The notes below the pieces were generated by a model, which was not told the origin of the DNA, did no database searches, and worked only from the letters and a program-made list of their open reading frames with translations. Shown here one piece after another: positions 1-9,496 of a stretch of 64,000 bases of DNA; positions within the stretch are counted from its first letter, which is position 1; every line of letters starts with the position of its first letter. The stretch lies in contig CM020619.1 of NCBI GenBank assembly GCA_009829735.1, forward strand, positions 62,001 through 126,000. The letters run 5' to 3'. Made by a program: the position numbers and the translations under genes. The stretch is from Pyropia yezoensis (Eukaryota > Rhodophyta > Bangiophyceae > Bangiales > Bangiaceae).

Positions 1-1
1 T

Positions 2-2458
2 GGGGTGAAGTGGCGTAACTGCCTAGTGTACCTCGATGACGTCATCGTCTTCTCGCGTAACATGGATGACCATGTACAACATGTTGACGAGGTACTCACC
101 CTCTTGAGGAACGCCGGGGTAACCCTGCGTCTGAAGAAGTGCGCCTTCTTCCAACAGACGGTCGAATATCTGGGCCACCAGATAACCCCTGGTAAACTAG
201 GGGTACTCGAAGCCAATACCCGGGCACTCCGGGATGCCCGGTTCCCTAACACCCAGACGCAGCTCAAGAGCTTCCTGGGAATGTGCAATGTATACCGACG
301 GTTCGTCAAGGACTTCGCTCGGATAGCTAAACCGTTAACGGTTCTTACGAGCAGTACCTTACCCAAGGTACTCCAACCCCCTTCGCCTAGCGAAGAGGAG
401 GCATTCGAGTCGCTGAAGCGAGCCCTACTGTCCCCACCCGTCCTTGCGTTACCGCATAGACGGGGTACCTTCGTCATCGATGTCGATGCGTGTGATACAC
501 AAGTGGGATGCACCCTGTCACAGGGAGAGACGTTGATCGGTACCGATAACGTTATCCCGGACCTACGTCCGGTAGGATACTTCCGCCGGACACTCAACCC
601 GGCTGAGCGTAACTATAGTGCCACCGAGCGTGAATGCCTCGGAGTTATATGGGCAGTGCAACTGCTCCGTCCATACCTGGAGGGCTCCAGGTTCATCGTG
701 AGGTCCGACCACGAACCCCTACGATGGCTCCTCAACCTTGGTGACAAGGATTCCGATAGCCATGGGAGGCTAGCCCGATGGAGGCTGAAGATGGCCGAGC
801 ACGACTACCGCACGGTGTATAAGGCTGGGTCAACCCACCACCTCGGAGACGCGTTGTCTCGACTCGACACCCCGAGCGGGGATACCCGCCCGGTGGACGA
901 GGACATCCCGGTAGTACCGGTGTGCATGGTGGGTAATGCTACCCAGGGTATGGCTGACCATACCATGGCACACCTTGCGTGCCCATTGACCCTCGCGGAC
1001 TTCCGCGAGGCACAGGCCAACGACGATGACTGTAGACGTCATCGTGCTAACCTCCTGGCCGGTACGGCCGGCATCTTCTCCGAGAACGAAGACGGACTCA
1101 TATACCGGCGGGCACCCGCCGATGGACGATATCAAGTCGTGGTTCCCGTGTCCTTACGGCAAGCCGTCATGGAACGAGAACATGAGAACCCTACAGCCGG
1201 ACACCCGGGGGGTTCACGTATGTTCGCAGCAATGCGAAGGTTCTTCTACTGGCCAGCAATGGCCGTCGACGTGGTCGACCACGTAAGGGGATGCCACCCC
1301 TGTGCGCGTAACCGCATGAGTCTACATAGGCAGGCGTCTGCCATGAAGCTATTCCCACCCGATGGGCCCAACGAGCAAGTCGCTATCGACATACTCGGGC
1401 CACTTCCGGTAACGGAAGAAAGGAACAGGTACATCCTGGTCATGTCTGACCGCTTCACTAAGCTGTCACGAGCGGCAGCCATCCCGAATGATACGGCATA
1501 CACCATCATGAACGCAGTGGTTGACCACTGGATCAGTGCATACGGAGTCATGAAGCAACTCCTCTCCGATAACGGAGCAAACCTTACGTCGGCATTCTGC
1601 ACTAAGGTCCTGGGCATGTTCGGTATCGAACCACGTCGGGCATCCGACTACCACCCGCAATCCAACGGGCAGGTGGAGCGATTCAACCGCACCATCGTCA
1701 AGATGCTACAGTGCTACGTGGCAGAGCACACGAACACTTGGGACAGGCTTCTGTCCGTACTCACCCTGGCATACAATGCCAGGCCACATCGGAGTACCAA
1801 CATCGCCCCACTGGAATGGGTCATGCCACTAGGCGTCGGTAACCTGACGCTGCCGCCAGGCAGGTGCACTCGGTATGATACACCGAAAGGCCGACCGGCC
1901 GAACGCATCCACCTAGCTTGGTTGGCCAAGCTATCGTGGATGATTCCTAAGCTCAAGGGTGCCCTTGACAGAACACAACTTCGATACAAGAAGAACTTCG
2001 ACGCCCGACTACGGGTGCGCAACGCAACCCTGGTAACAGGTGACTGGGTCTATATCAGACACCAGAAGTTCCGAGGGAACAAGCTTATGCAACCGGTCAA
2101 GGGACCGTACCAGATCATCCACAGAGATAACCACTCTGTTATCTTACACTCCGATACGGAGATTCAACGCATCAGCATGAATGACGTCACACCTGCTCCG
2201 ATGCCGGAACAGCCTCAGCCGGTACCGGCTGGGTTGCTACATGAAGCTCTTACAACCCACCGGTCAGATGACCCGGTGGGACCGGATGGGATTCCATACC
2301 AAGTAGAGAGCGTGGTCGGACACACCGACCCGGACCTACCAGGACCCTGGTACGTCAAGGTTATGTGGGTCGGATACGACTCACCCACCTGGGAACAGGC
2401 GGCAAATATACCCCGCCAACTACTCATGCCTTACATGAGGCGACGACGCCTACTGTAA
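2..2458 (+). CDS. pol: Pol polyprotein, partial (RT end, RNase H, integrase, chromodomain)
   Basis: The reading frame enters from the left edge and ends with TAA. Counting from base 5, the RT catalytic YLDD is at residues 9-12. RNase H follows, with Asp161 (in VDAC), a TERE motif near 207-210 and Asp235 (in RSDHEP). The integrase has an HHCC zinc-binding module around residues 395-435 and a DDE triad at Asp462, Asp522 and Glu558 with the classic 35-residue D-E spacing. A GPY/F module (KGPYQI) lies near residue 700, and a chromodomain-like tail (about 765-817, with WYVKVMWVGYDSPTWE) ends the protein. Chromodomains of this group are known to steer integration to particular chromatin. No internal stop or frameshift is present, so this copy could encode active enzymes if its missing 5' half is intact. 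Confidence 0.95.
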   Translation, partial: GVKWRNCLVYLDDVIVFSRNMDDHVQHVDEVLTLLRNAGVTLRLKKCAFFQQTVEYLGHQITPGKLGVLEANTRALRDARFPNTQTQLKSFLGMCNVYRRFVKDFARIAKPLTVLTSSTLPKVLQPPSPSEEEAFESLKRALLSPPVLALPHRRGTFVIDVDACDTQVGCTLSQGETLIGTDNVIPDLRPVGYFRRTLNPAERNYSATERECLGVIWAVQLLRPYLEGSRFIVRSDHEPLRWLLNLGDKDSDSHGRLARWRLKMAEHDYRTVYKAGSTHHLGDALSRLDTPSGDTRPVDEDIPVVPVCMVGNATQGMADHTMAHLACPLTLADFREAQANDDDCRRHRANLLAGTAGIFSENEDGLIYRRAPADGRYQVVVPVSLRQAVMEREHENPTAGHPGGSRMFAAMRRFFYWPAMAVDVVDHVRGCHPCARNRMSLHRQASAMKLFPPDGPNEQVAIDILGPLPVTEERNRYILVMSDRFTKLSRAAAIPNDTAYTIMNAVVDHWISAYGVMKQLLSDNGANLTSAFCTKVLGMFGIEPRRASDYHPQSNGQVERFNRTIVKMLQCYVAEHTNTWDRLLSVLTLAYNARPHRSTNIAPLEWVMPLGVGNLTLPPGRCTRYDTPKGRPAERIHLAWLAKLSWMIPKLKGALDRTQLRYKKNFDARLRVRNATLVTGDWVYIRHQKFRGNKLMQPVKGPYQIIHRDNHSVILHSDTEIQRISMNDVTPAPMPEQPQPVPAGLLHEALTTHRSDDPVGPDGIPYQVESVVGHTDPDLPGPWYVKVMWVGYDSPTWEQAANIPRQLLMPYMRRRRLL

Positions 2459-2536
2459 CAACCCAACCGACACCGACTTCGGCTGTTGGGGGGTGAGGCT
2501 TATACCTACTAAGTAGGGTGTGACATGGTTAAAGCA

Positions 2537-2600
2537 GACTTAGGTTTCTAAGTCAAATCAGACTTAGGTTTCTAAGTCGAACCAAGCTTAGGTAACTAAG
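2537..2600. repeat. Tandem short hairpins between convergent genes
   Basis: Two copies of an 18-base palindrome with a 7-bp stem (GACTTAG, loop GTTT, CTAAGTC) lie at 2537-2554 and 2561-2578. A related stem (CTTAG GTAA CTAAG) lies at 2587-2600. They sit in the 456-base spacer (2459-2914) between the stop of plus-strand pol and the stop of the minus-strand antisense ORF. The X2 copy has four such hairpins at 40101-40188, with conserved stems and differing loops. A role in transcript termination, 3'-end formation or insulation of the convergent genes is inferred. No other gene is seen in the spacer, and no AATAAA signal was noticed. Confidence 0.7.
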
Positions 2601-2914
2601 TAAAAACCTGAACCTTAATAAGGTAACTTAAAGGTAAAGGCTAACTCCGATAATATCGAAGTAACTAGGAGGCTTACACGGGAGGATGACCTCCCAAAGC
2701 CAAGACACAAAGTGAGGGAGGATAACCTCCCCAAGCATGAACCAACCGGAAGAAGTTGGACGGGAGGCAAGGCACCACTGAGCCAGAAGGGGTACTCCCC
2801 AGGGCAGCGAACAGAGGCAAGCAATGCCCCCAGCGGGGGATGAGTTTATACTCACTACTACCCGGCTACCATAAGGGTTGCCGGGGCCCTCTCCCGCACA
2901 AACAATAGCACTCC

Positions 2915-5362
2915 TCAGTGGGTAGACCCACTGCCCGAGGGAGGCCACTCACGCGTAAGCGCGTAGACCTCCGTGCTCCACCGGTCGGCAACGTCACGAC
3001 GGTCGACCACCCGAGTTACCTCGGTGCATAGCTGGACGAGGGTGCTGCGGCCAGCCTCCACGTCCTCCAGAGCTTTCTGGAGGCGGTCCAGCACGCCACC
3101 GAAGCAACGCGCTGACCCAACCAGCGCAGCACCTGGGGGGATATCCCCCCAGCTAACAGAGAGACCCCCCCGCATGGCGCGGGTAACAAGGGCGTCAACG
3201 CCCTCATACCAGAGACGGGGACCCCCGTCATGTAGGACAGGGGCGGGAGGTGACACTGGCGCAGCCAGAGGAGCCATAGGAGCCGACACGGCTACCACCG
3301 GAGCCGGTGGCACCTGATACGAGGCCCGGTAGGACCCTACCGAAGGGGCTCCACCGTAACCACGGCGGTACTCCGCCCGACGACGGGACACCTCACGCTC
3401 CCCACCCACAGAGCCCCACTCTCGGGGACGACGGCCAACCGCCGCCGGCATCGGGTTACCGAACCACGGAGCAAGGACCTGAAGAGGGTCATGGATAACC
3501 ATGGGAATACCCAGGTCAGGAACGGCCTCGGTGGACGCCCACCCATGGCAACTAGGCTCACCCGGCTGAGTACGCCGGACACGCAACGAGTGACGAGGCA
3601 AGGGGGTAGCCCCAGCCTGCGGGTCCCGGTACGGGGGAAGGGCCAACACCCCAGCCCAGTTCACGGCATCGTGAACAGCCAGCAGGGCTTCGAACTCCCG
3701 GGCCAACCCGGTCTTGGCAGCTATCAGATCCACGCCCAACTGCGCGATGTGCCGACGGACACCCGTCGGAAGATGAAACAGACGACCCTGCCGGCGGACG
3801 GACAGCAAAAAGGATGAAGCCTGCCCGAGGGTAACCTCAAGGGTGAAGGTACCCTGCAACGGGTGGACCGGCCGGGAGGCCAACACACTCCCGAAGTATC
3901 GGAGGCAGGAGCCGGTGTCAAACCGGAAAGCAGGGGCGGGTTCCCACCCCTCCTGCCATAGCGGCGGGCGCACGGGAGTGTATACCGGAGCACGACCGTT
4001 GCCGGTCTGCAACGCACACGTTATATCCGTGCGGAACGCATCGGCCATGACACCATGGTTACGTCGCCAACTCGACGCCGACTTCAACCCCGCCATGGGC
4101 GGGTAGGGAGCCGTCAACGACAGATACGGGGGTTCCCCCGGGTAGTAGTCGAAGTCGGGATACCGACCGGTACGGCTCACCGTCTCCCCAAACGCAACCG
4201 GCTCCGCCGCCGCCGCAATCCCCCGAGCACTAGCCGGGTAGTCAATCTCCCGCGGCAACGCGGGGGCAATCAAGTCGCAGACCCCGAAGTTGGGGTCGAG
4301 GTAGACCTCACCCCGTCCCACCCGGGTGCGCCAGAGCTGCGCATGCCGGTCGTCCGGCTGACTCAGGATCCAATGGTGTTCCACCCGGACCGCGTTCGGC
4401 TGGTTGACCAGCCGCACCAACTCCCGCTCCCAGCACGGGTCCACCTTGACGCGCCGGGAGGATTCTCCACGGGGATGCACCAGGTGGAAGTCCACCCGCA
4501 TACGCCCATCGGACTCCATCGACTCTTGCACCGTGAGGCCTCGAACCCGAGCCACCAAGTCGGACACCGACATGGCGGGTTGACCCGCCGCCACGGCGAC
4601 GCCGCCACCCAACGGGGCAACCCGGGCAGGACCAGAAAGAATCGGGGGCGCCGGGGGACGCACCACCGGCAGAGGGGCCGACGTCGGAGATGGACGAGGC
4701 CGAGGAGGAAGAAGAAGGGCGGGCGCCCGCCCGGAGTAACTCCCGGTGTCAACCGCCATGGGAGAAGGAGCGTCTTGACCGCTCGACACCCGCGGCACCG
4801 CAGGTATGGTACCGGCGCCGGCACCACCCGTCGGCGTAGCCCCCGCCTCGGAAGTGGAAGGCACTTGGACAGCCTCCGGAGCCGGAGCCCCGGCCGTGCG
4901 GACACCCGCACCGTCTTGACCCACCGCACCGGGTGTCGCACCGCCACCACCACCCGCGTCAACGTCGGGACCGCCTCGAGGAGTCACCGCCCGGACCCCC
5001 GGACCACCTTGACCAGCCGGAGTCGGCTGCGGGTCGCCACCTCCGCCGCAGGGCGGACCATCTTGAGGTACCTGCGGTGAGCCGGCACCGGCACCAGGCT
5101 CCATCCGGGCAGCCGGCAGAGAGGAGGTAGAAGCCGCCACGCGCGGTTGACCGCCGGGTTGACCTCCGGCCGACGGCACCGTCGTGCCGCTGCACACGGA
5201 CGACAGTCCTCCGGCCGACAGACGGACGGACACCGCAGGCCCGTCGTCGTCAGACGAGCTCACCCCGTAACGCGCGGCGTCGGGACCGACAGGCGCGTCG
5301 TCCTCCATCTCCTCCCCGATCAGGAGGTCTTCCTCCTCTTCAAGCACCTGGGGATAGGACAT
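2915..5362 (-). CDS. Antisense accessory protein of family X (aORF), unknown function
   Basis: This 815-residue frame ends in TGA and is transcribed opposite to the element. The ATG at 5362 is chosen because X2 has the matching start (MSYPQV here, MSDPQV there). An upstream extension to 5644 is open but has no counterpart in X2. Residues 1-46 are strongly acidic (EEEEDLL, SSSDDD). Residues 47 to about 263 are Gly/Pro/Ala-rich, and from Met264 a compositionally normal region runs to the end. Comparison with X2 shows third-position changes: between 4498 and 4540 all four base differences are synonymous in this frame. I recognise no family. It sits where env or extra ORFs occur in other retroelements but on the other strand. 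Antisense ORFs are known in some plant LTR elements. A promoter in or near the 3' LTR is inferred. Confidence 0.8.
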   Translation of the reverse strand: MSYPQVLEEEEDLLIGEEMEDDAPVGPDAARYGVSSSDDDGPAVSVRLSAGGLSSVCSGTTVPSAGGQPGGQPRVAASTSSLPAARMEPGAGAGSPQVPQDGPPCGGGGDPQPTPAGQGGPGVRAVTPRGGPDVDAGGGGGATPGAVGQDGAGVRTAGAPAPEAVQVPSTSEAGATPTGGAGAGTIPAVPRVSSGQDAPSPMAVDTGSYSGRAPALLLPPRPRPSPTSAPLPVVRPPAPPILSGPARVAPLGGGVAVAAGQPAMSVSDLVARVRGLTVQESMESDGRMRVDFHLVHPRGESSRRVKVDPCWERELVRLVNQPNAVRVEHHWILSQPDDRHAQLWRTRVGRGEVYLDPNFGVCDLIAPALPREIDYPASARGIAAAAEPVAFGETVSRTGRYPDFDYYPGEPPYLSLTAPYPPMAGLKSASSWRRNHGVMADAFRTDITCALQTGNGRAPVYTPVRPPLWQEGWEPAPAFRFDTGSCLRYFGSVLASRPVHPLQGTFTLEVTLGQASSFLLSVRRQGRLFHLPTGVRRHIAQLGVDLIAAKTGLAREFEALLAVHDAVNWAGVLALPPYRDPQAGATPLPRHSLRVRRTQPGEPSCHGWASTEAVPDLGIPMVIHDPLQVLAPWFGNPMPAAVGRRPREWGSVGGEREVSRRRAEYRRGYGGAPSVGSYRASYQVPPAPVVAVSAPMAPLAAPVSPPAPVLHDGGPRLWYEGVDALVTRAMRGGLSVSWGDIPPGAALVGSARCFGGVLDRLQKALEDVEAGRSTLVQLCTEVTRVVDRRDVADRWSTEVYALTREWPPSGSGSTH

Positions 5363-5937
5363 GATAACGGGTGCGGAGTCCCCCGCGCCCACAAGCCGTC
5401 GACGGCTACAACCCGATACGGTGGGATAACCGGGACGAGCCAGGGAAGCGCGGACACCCGCGCTTATGACCACAAACGGCCACGAGAAGCGCCGCAGGCA
5501 CGCGGGTCGACCCGCGCCCCACGGGGCTACAACCGCGCTCCACCCAGGCACCTGGGCGGGACGGGGCCACACCCACACACGGGGTAAGTAAGGGGGGTCA
5601 CCCCCAACCGCCCCCACGCAACGCGGGCAGCCCCCGCCCCCCACTCAATCGTCCACACGAGAGGGGCCCCCCTACCACCAGGCACCTGGTGGCGGATCCG
5701 CTTGCACCACCCCTCGGAAAGGGGGGGCGTGAACAGCAACCCGCATCGGGAATTTAACGGTCCGGAAAACGGATCGTGTGTGTGTACCACGCAAAGGGGG
5801 GCACCCCCCTGAGACAACCTCGAAAAGGGGTGTCTGTCGCGACGGGGCGCAAAGCCCCACCCGACGGGTAAACGGTCACGCGACCCACTTACATTCGGTA
5901 CCCCGAATGCAACTCGACCCGAGGACGGGCCGAATCT
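5363..5937 (-). other. Leader region upstream of the antisense ORF
   Basis: This 575-base stretch lies between the aORF start and the polypurine tract. It is GC-rich, with several short palindromes such as ATTCGGTACCCCGAAT at 5892-5907. It is well conserved in X2 (42870-43450). No separate gene is supported. It would hold the 5' leader and promoter of the antisense transcript, if one exists. Confidence 0.45.
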
Positions 5938-5949
5938 AAGGGGGGGATA
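5938..5949 (+). promoter_or_regulatory. Polypurine tract of X1
   Basis: A run AAGGGGGGGA followed by TA directly precedes the LTR. The same tract stands before the X2 3' LTR at 43451-43462. Polypurine tracts prime plus-strand DNA synthesis in LTR elements. Confidence 0.8.
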
Positions 5950-6312
5950 TGTAGCAATATGGTTGTCCGTATTGTGACCCTAATATCAGGGGGGCTACTT
6001 CTAACCCTTAACTTTCAATTTGAGAGTCCGAGCTGGTCACGGTATCTATAAGTTACGTATGACCAGAGGGACTTGCATCTTGGGGTGGAGGGTAGTTAGT
6101 AGTGTCTCCGAGGGTTTATAACGAGGGGGCCGGTGGCGAATCCACCGCCGGCCAAGGTAGAACAACAAACCCCTCCCATTTGGGCTCCCATCTTGGTCCC
6201 GTGGCTTGCGCTCCAAGGACAGCAACCTTGGCCTCCCGGTGACGTTGGTGCGGATCCCCCTTGGTGAGTGTTCCCTGACAGTGGACGTGCGACGGATTCC
6301 TATTGTGCTACA
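5950..6312 (+). repeat. 3' LTR of X1 (363 bp)
   Basis: It starts TGTAGC and ends GCTACA, the same length and termini as the LTRs at 28999, 43463 and 61314. The first ~50 bases can fold into nested stems: outer GTAGC/GCTAC, an inner CAATA/TATTG stem and a CCCTAATATCAGGG stem. TATA-like TCTATAAG occurs about 95 bases in. Confidence 0.95.
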
Positions 6313-6933
6313 GTAGGTCTTGAGACAAAGAGCCTGCCAGATGTCCCGCTTCAAGCCTCGGGTGTAGCGGTCAATCTTCTCGGCTTCCGTGATGTCAGGG
6401 ATGTCCAAGAGGACGCTCAGAAACGTCCTGTTGAACGTTCCGACGTCTTTGATTTGGCGCCACGAGTGCAGCTTGTCTCGTGCCGCTTGTGTCTTGTTCA
6501 GTGGACTGAAGCGGCGAATTAGAGCAGAACGGAAGGATTCCCAGTTCGGGACAGCTGTAGTCTGACTGTAGACCTTCCACCAGTCGAACGCTTCGCCGTC
6601 GAGGAAGGTGCAAGCAATACTGCACGCATCGTCGGGGTCACTCAGTCGCACATAGAAATCCATATGCGAGCACCACGCTTCAACCGTCCCAGGTTTACCG
6701 GAGAAAGCCACGGGTTTGTTCGGCCTCGCGGATTTCATGCCACTAGTAGTGGCCCTGGCCTTGGCTTCGGACAGTTGCTGCTTAGCGTCGGCTAGTTCTA
6801 TCTTATGAGCCTCGAGTTGTTCGCTCATTTGCGCGACAAACGCTGTAAGCTGGGTCCAGGCTTCCATGGTCGGTGCGTTCGAGCCCGAGCCCGGATTGGC
6901 CGGGTTGACACCCCCTGGGATTGGTGCATCCAT
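6313..6933 (-). pseudogene. gag: Gag of B-, truncated by X1 insertion
   Basis: It starts with MDAPIPGG and matches residues 1 to ~206 of the intact gag at 11709. It is broken within the codons for the segment ending KTY, and the frame then runs into the X1 LTR as a spurious fusion down to 6046. The CCHC knuckle and the frameshift site are lost from this part. Confidence 0.92.
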
Positions 6934-7279
6934 GGTGTCTTGGGTTCAAGTCCGAGGCAAACAAACTTACAACCCAGATTTCACAAGACTTGCTTAGGAA
7001 GGACCCCAAGGGGGATCTCGGAGATGTGGGATAGAAGTTTGTCTGCAGCAGTAGTGGTGTACACGATTTGGATAAGTGCTGCGCTAGTTGCTGCACCGTT
7101 CCAAATGATGTACAGCACTACTTCGAGAAGCACAAGAAATTCGGTTGAAATCACACAAACGGATTATTCAGAAGCGTCCGTGCACAGGCCCGAGTCGGGT
7201 CGTGTCGGATTTCCAAGCGGGGGGATCAATGGGGGAAAATCGGGCTCCTAGGCCAGATCCAGGGGAGTGTCAACAGGTG

Positions 7280-8059
7280 TCAATCGGTGCGGCGCGCCAG
7301 CGTGCAGTGATGATCCTTGCCACGTGTGTGCCGCTCGAAATGTTCCACCGACTCAAATTCGCGACCGCAGGGTTCGCAACGGGGAAGGGTGTCCGGGCGG
7401 TTAATTACGTATCGGTGGCGACGGGATCCGCGGTGATCACGCAGCACAGTGAGGCTGTTGCACCGCACACCGCACGGATTGCAAAGGAATTTCCGTTGCG
7501 CCCCACGGTGGCTCTTGGCAATTCGGCGTTGCTCACGCTGCTCAACCGCGCGCGCGGTGGTTGGCTTGATGTGACCAATCACCGGTGGCGGCGGGGCGGT
7601 GTAACGGCGCCCCGATTCTTGGGGGGGCAGTAACAGGCGACGGTTGACGCGGGCTGCCGTGTCCTTGGTGGCAGGGCCCTTGCCTTTGCCCGAGAGGGGG
7701 GGCTTGGGTGCGGCCCGGCCCGCCGAGGCGAGGCGGACTGGGACCGCCGGGGTAGGAATCGAGTGGGCACCCGCCGGGGGGTTGTGTGCCCTCGGGCGGG
7801 CGTGTGCCTGCGGGGAGCCGCGTGCCGACGGGGGGCCGCGTGCCGACGGGGGGCCGCGTGCCGACGGACCGTGGGCCGTGAAGGCGCCACGGGTCGTCGG
7901 GGGTGCGCGGACCGTCGGGGGTGCGCGGATCGTCGAGGGTGTGCGTACCGGGGGGGTGCCACGGGACGTGGACCCGGTATCGCGCGCCGAGGCCGCCGAG
8001 GATGTCGGGCCGGCCGCCAGTGCTGAGGAAGAGTATTCCGAATCTGATGTGGATCTCAC
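7280..8059 (-). CDS. Zinc-finger accessory protein of family B (copy in B-)
   Basis: This 259-residue ORF is the mirror copy of 10583-11362, with a His-Cys-Thr in place of His-Arg-Thr near the C terminus as the visible difference. Domain description is given under that copy. It lies between the LTR and gag, head-to-tail with gag. Confidence 0.72.
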   Translation of the reverse strand: MRSTSDSEYSSSALAAGPTSSAASARDTGSTSRGTPPVRTPSTIRAPPTVRAPPTTRGAFTAHGPSARGPPSARGPPSARGSPQAHARPRAHNPPAGAHSIPTPAVPVRLASAGRAAPKPPLSGKGKGPATKDTAARVNRRLLLPPQESGRRYTAPPPPVIGHIKPTTARAVEQREQRRIAKSHRGAQRKFLCNPCGVRCNSLTVLRDHRGSRRHRYVINRPDTLPRCEPCGREFESVEHFERHTRGKDHHCTLARRTD

Positions 8060-8298
8060 TGGGATTCAACAATCGGTTGACCAAAAGAAAAATTCCGTGA
8101 AAAAAAAACCACAAGGGTTGTGTCAGGAAATTGTTCGTTAGGTGTGATTCGTGGAACCCGCGACGTTCGTATTACAATGCCCGTGGCAAGCCGAACGTAG
8201 GGGGCAACACGACTGCACAATCGCAGGGAGAGCCAAATCAAAAACGGAATCGCAAGTCACCGCCAGGTAGAAAAGCCAAACTATCTGAAGCTACCACA

Positions 8299-9145
8299 AG
8301 TGAGGAACCACCCACACTTGGGCAGCCCTCAACGTACTCGTGATGGTGTCAGCGACCCGTGCCAGCCAATAGGGCGACAGGGTGCGGGGAAGAGGATGGA
8401 GGTGGTGACGGTGGTGGGTCTGGGGAAGAGGACGGCGCGACGTCGGTGGTGATCGAGAGGGTTCAAAGGGTGAAGGTCGTCTTTGGTCTGTGTCTGTGGT
8501 TGCCCTTCCGGTCTCCCCCGGTGGCGCCGATACTCACGCACTATATACTCGCGTCGGGGCACCCGAGGTGCCCCAAAGCATGCGTTTCCCCGTCGCTCCA
8601 CCGGTAGGCACAAAACGGCCCAAAAACAAAGCATGGCTCTCAGAACAAAGCATGGGCGGGCGTGCGCACTAAAGAAGTGCAGCCCCAGTTTGCCCCAAAC
8701 GAAGGGGTCCGGCGTGCGGCGCCTAGGGCGCCGCCCCAGCCGGCTCCAGACGCCAGTCGGCCCGAAGGTCCGAGAGGCGTGTAAGCACGATTCGATCGAG
8801 TCGGCCGAATCGGCCAGCCGGCTAGCCAGTCACATCGCTGCAATGCTGCAGCGAGGACATTTTAACGGACTCGCCAGCTGTGGCAGATGTGGCTCGTCAT
8901 GGGTGCTGACGGTGGCGCCTTTCGACAGGCCATGATGGGCTGTCGATGGCTGTTGTCGTGCGGCCGGCAGACACCGTGAGACAGCGGCTGACTCATCTTG
9001 CGTCTGGAAGGTACACCGCGTCATGCCCCACAATACGAGGAGTTGATCCAAGTTGCCAGGAGTTGATTCGGCAGGATCTGTAAGGAGAGGTCCCAGATAT
9101 TATCCCTTAAGTATTAGGCATGGGATTAGGAGGGAAATCCTTACA
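8299..9145 (-). repeat. 5' LTR of B- (847 bp)
   Basis: Reverse complement of the LTR at 9497-10343. The outer end is flanked by GAGTA (9146-9150), the complement of the TACTC found after the 3' LTR of B+. Confidence 0.93.
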
Positions 9146-9496
9146 GAGTACCTTGGGCACGGTGCTGCTCGTCAGAACCGTTAACGGTTTGGCTATACGA
9201 GCGAAGTCCTTGACGAACCGTCGGTATACGTTGCACATCCCCAGGAAGCTTTTAAGCTGTGTCTGGGTGGTCGGGTATCGCGCATCCCGGAGTGCCCGGG
9301 TATTCGCCTCGAGTACTCCCAGCTTTTTTGGTGTGATCTGGTGACCCAGGTATTCGACGGTCTGCTGGAAGAAGGCGCACTTCTTGAGACGCAGGGTTAC
9401 CCCGGCGTTCCGCAAGAGGGTGAGTACCTCGTCGACATGTTTCACATGGTCATCCATGCTACGCGAGAAGACGATGACATCGTCCAGGTACACTAG
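9146..9496 (-). pseudogene. Fragment of X0 reverse transcriptase between two B elements
   Basis: Read on the minus strand it encodes the family X RT segment from LVYLDDVIVFS to TVPKVL. X0 is the element into which both B copies jumped, and its RNase H continues on the plus strand at 17170. The fragment is therefore inverted relative to its own continuation. It ends with CTAG at one side and TACTC at the other, the two insertion points of the B elements. Confidence 0.9.

Larger units (their letters stand above)
1..6312 (+). mobile_element. Ty3/Gypsy chromovirus X1, 5' end outside window
   Basis: This is the 3' portion of an LTR retrotransposon. In order it holds the end of pol on the plus strand, a hairpin-rich spacer, a long minus-strand ORF, a polypurine tract and a 363-bp 3' LTR. 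The same order is seen in the complete copy at 28999-43825. The LTR abuts a gag gene of another family on the minus strand. The intact gag at 11709-12578 shows that X1 was inserted inside the gag codons, with GTAGG (6313-6317) as the likely target-site copy. Its pol and antisense ORF are open throughout, unlike those of X2, so X1 looks younger. Domain order (RT, RNase H, integrase, chromodomain) defines the Ty3/Gypsy chromovirus group. Confidence 0.93.
6313..9145 (-). mobile_element. Family B chromovirus on minus strand, cut by X1 (B-)
   Basis: This is the 5' part of a B element read right to left: 847-bp LTR (8299-9145), zinc-finger ORF (7280-8059), then gag truncated at 6313 where X1 sits. 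It is 2833 bases, exactly the length of the matching part of B+ (9497-12329), with only a few base differences and no indels noticed. The rest of the copy must lie left of the window, beyond X1. Confidence 0.93.

Noticed and set aside
4055-5080. Plus-strand 341-residue ORF opposite the X1 antisense gene
   Set aside because: Arg/Pro-rich shadow. Synonymous changes relative to X2 fit the minus frame instead.
6046-6312. Extension of the B- gag frame into the X1 LTR
   Set aside because: An accidental fusion at the insertion point. The intact gag continues differently.
7644-8141. Plus-strand ORFs opposite the zinc-finger gene
   Set aside because: Shadows of the minus-strand zinc-finger ORF; the mirror copy shows the same shadows.
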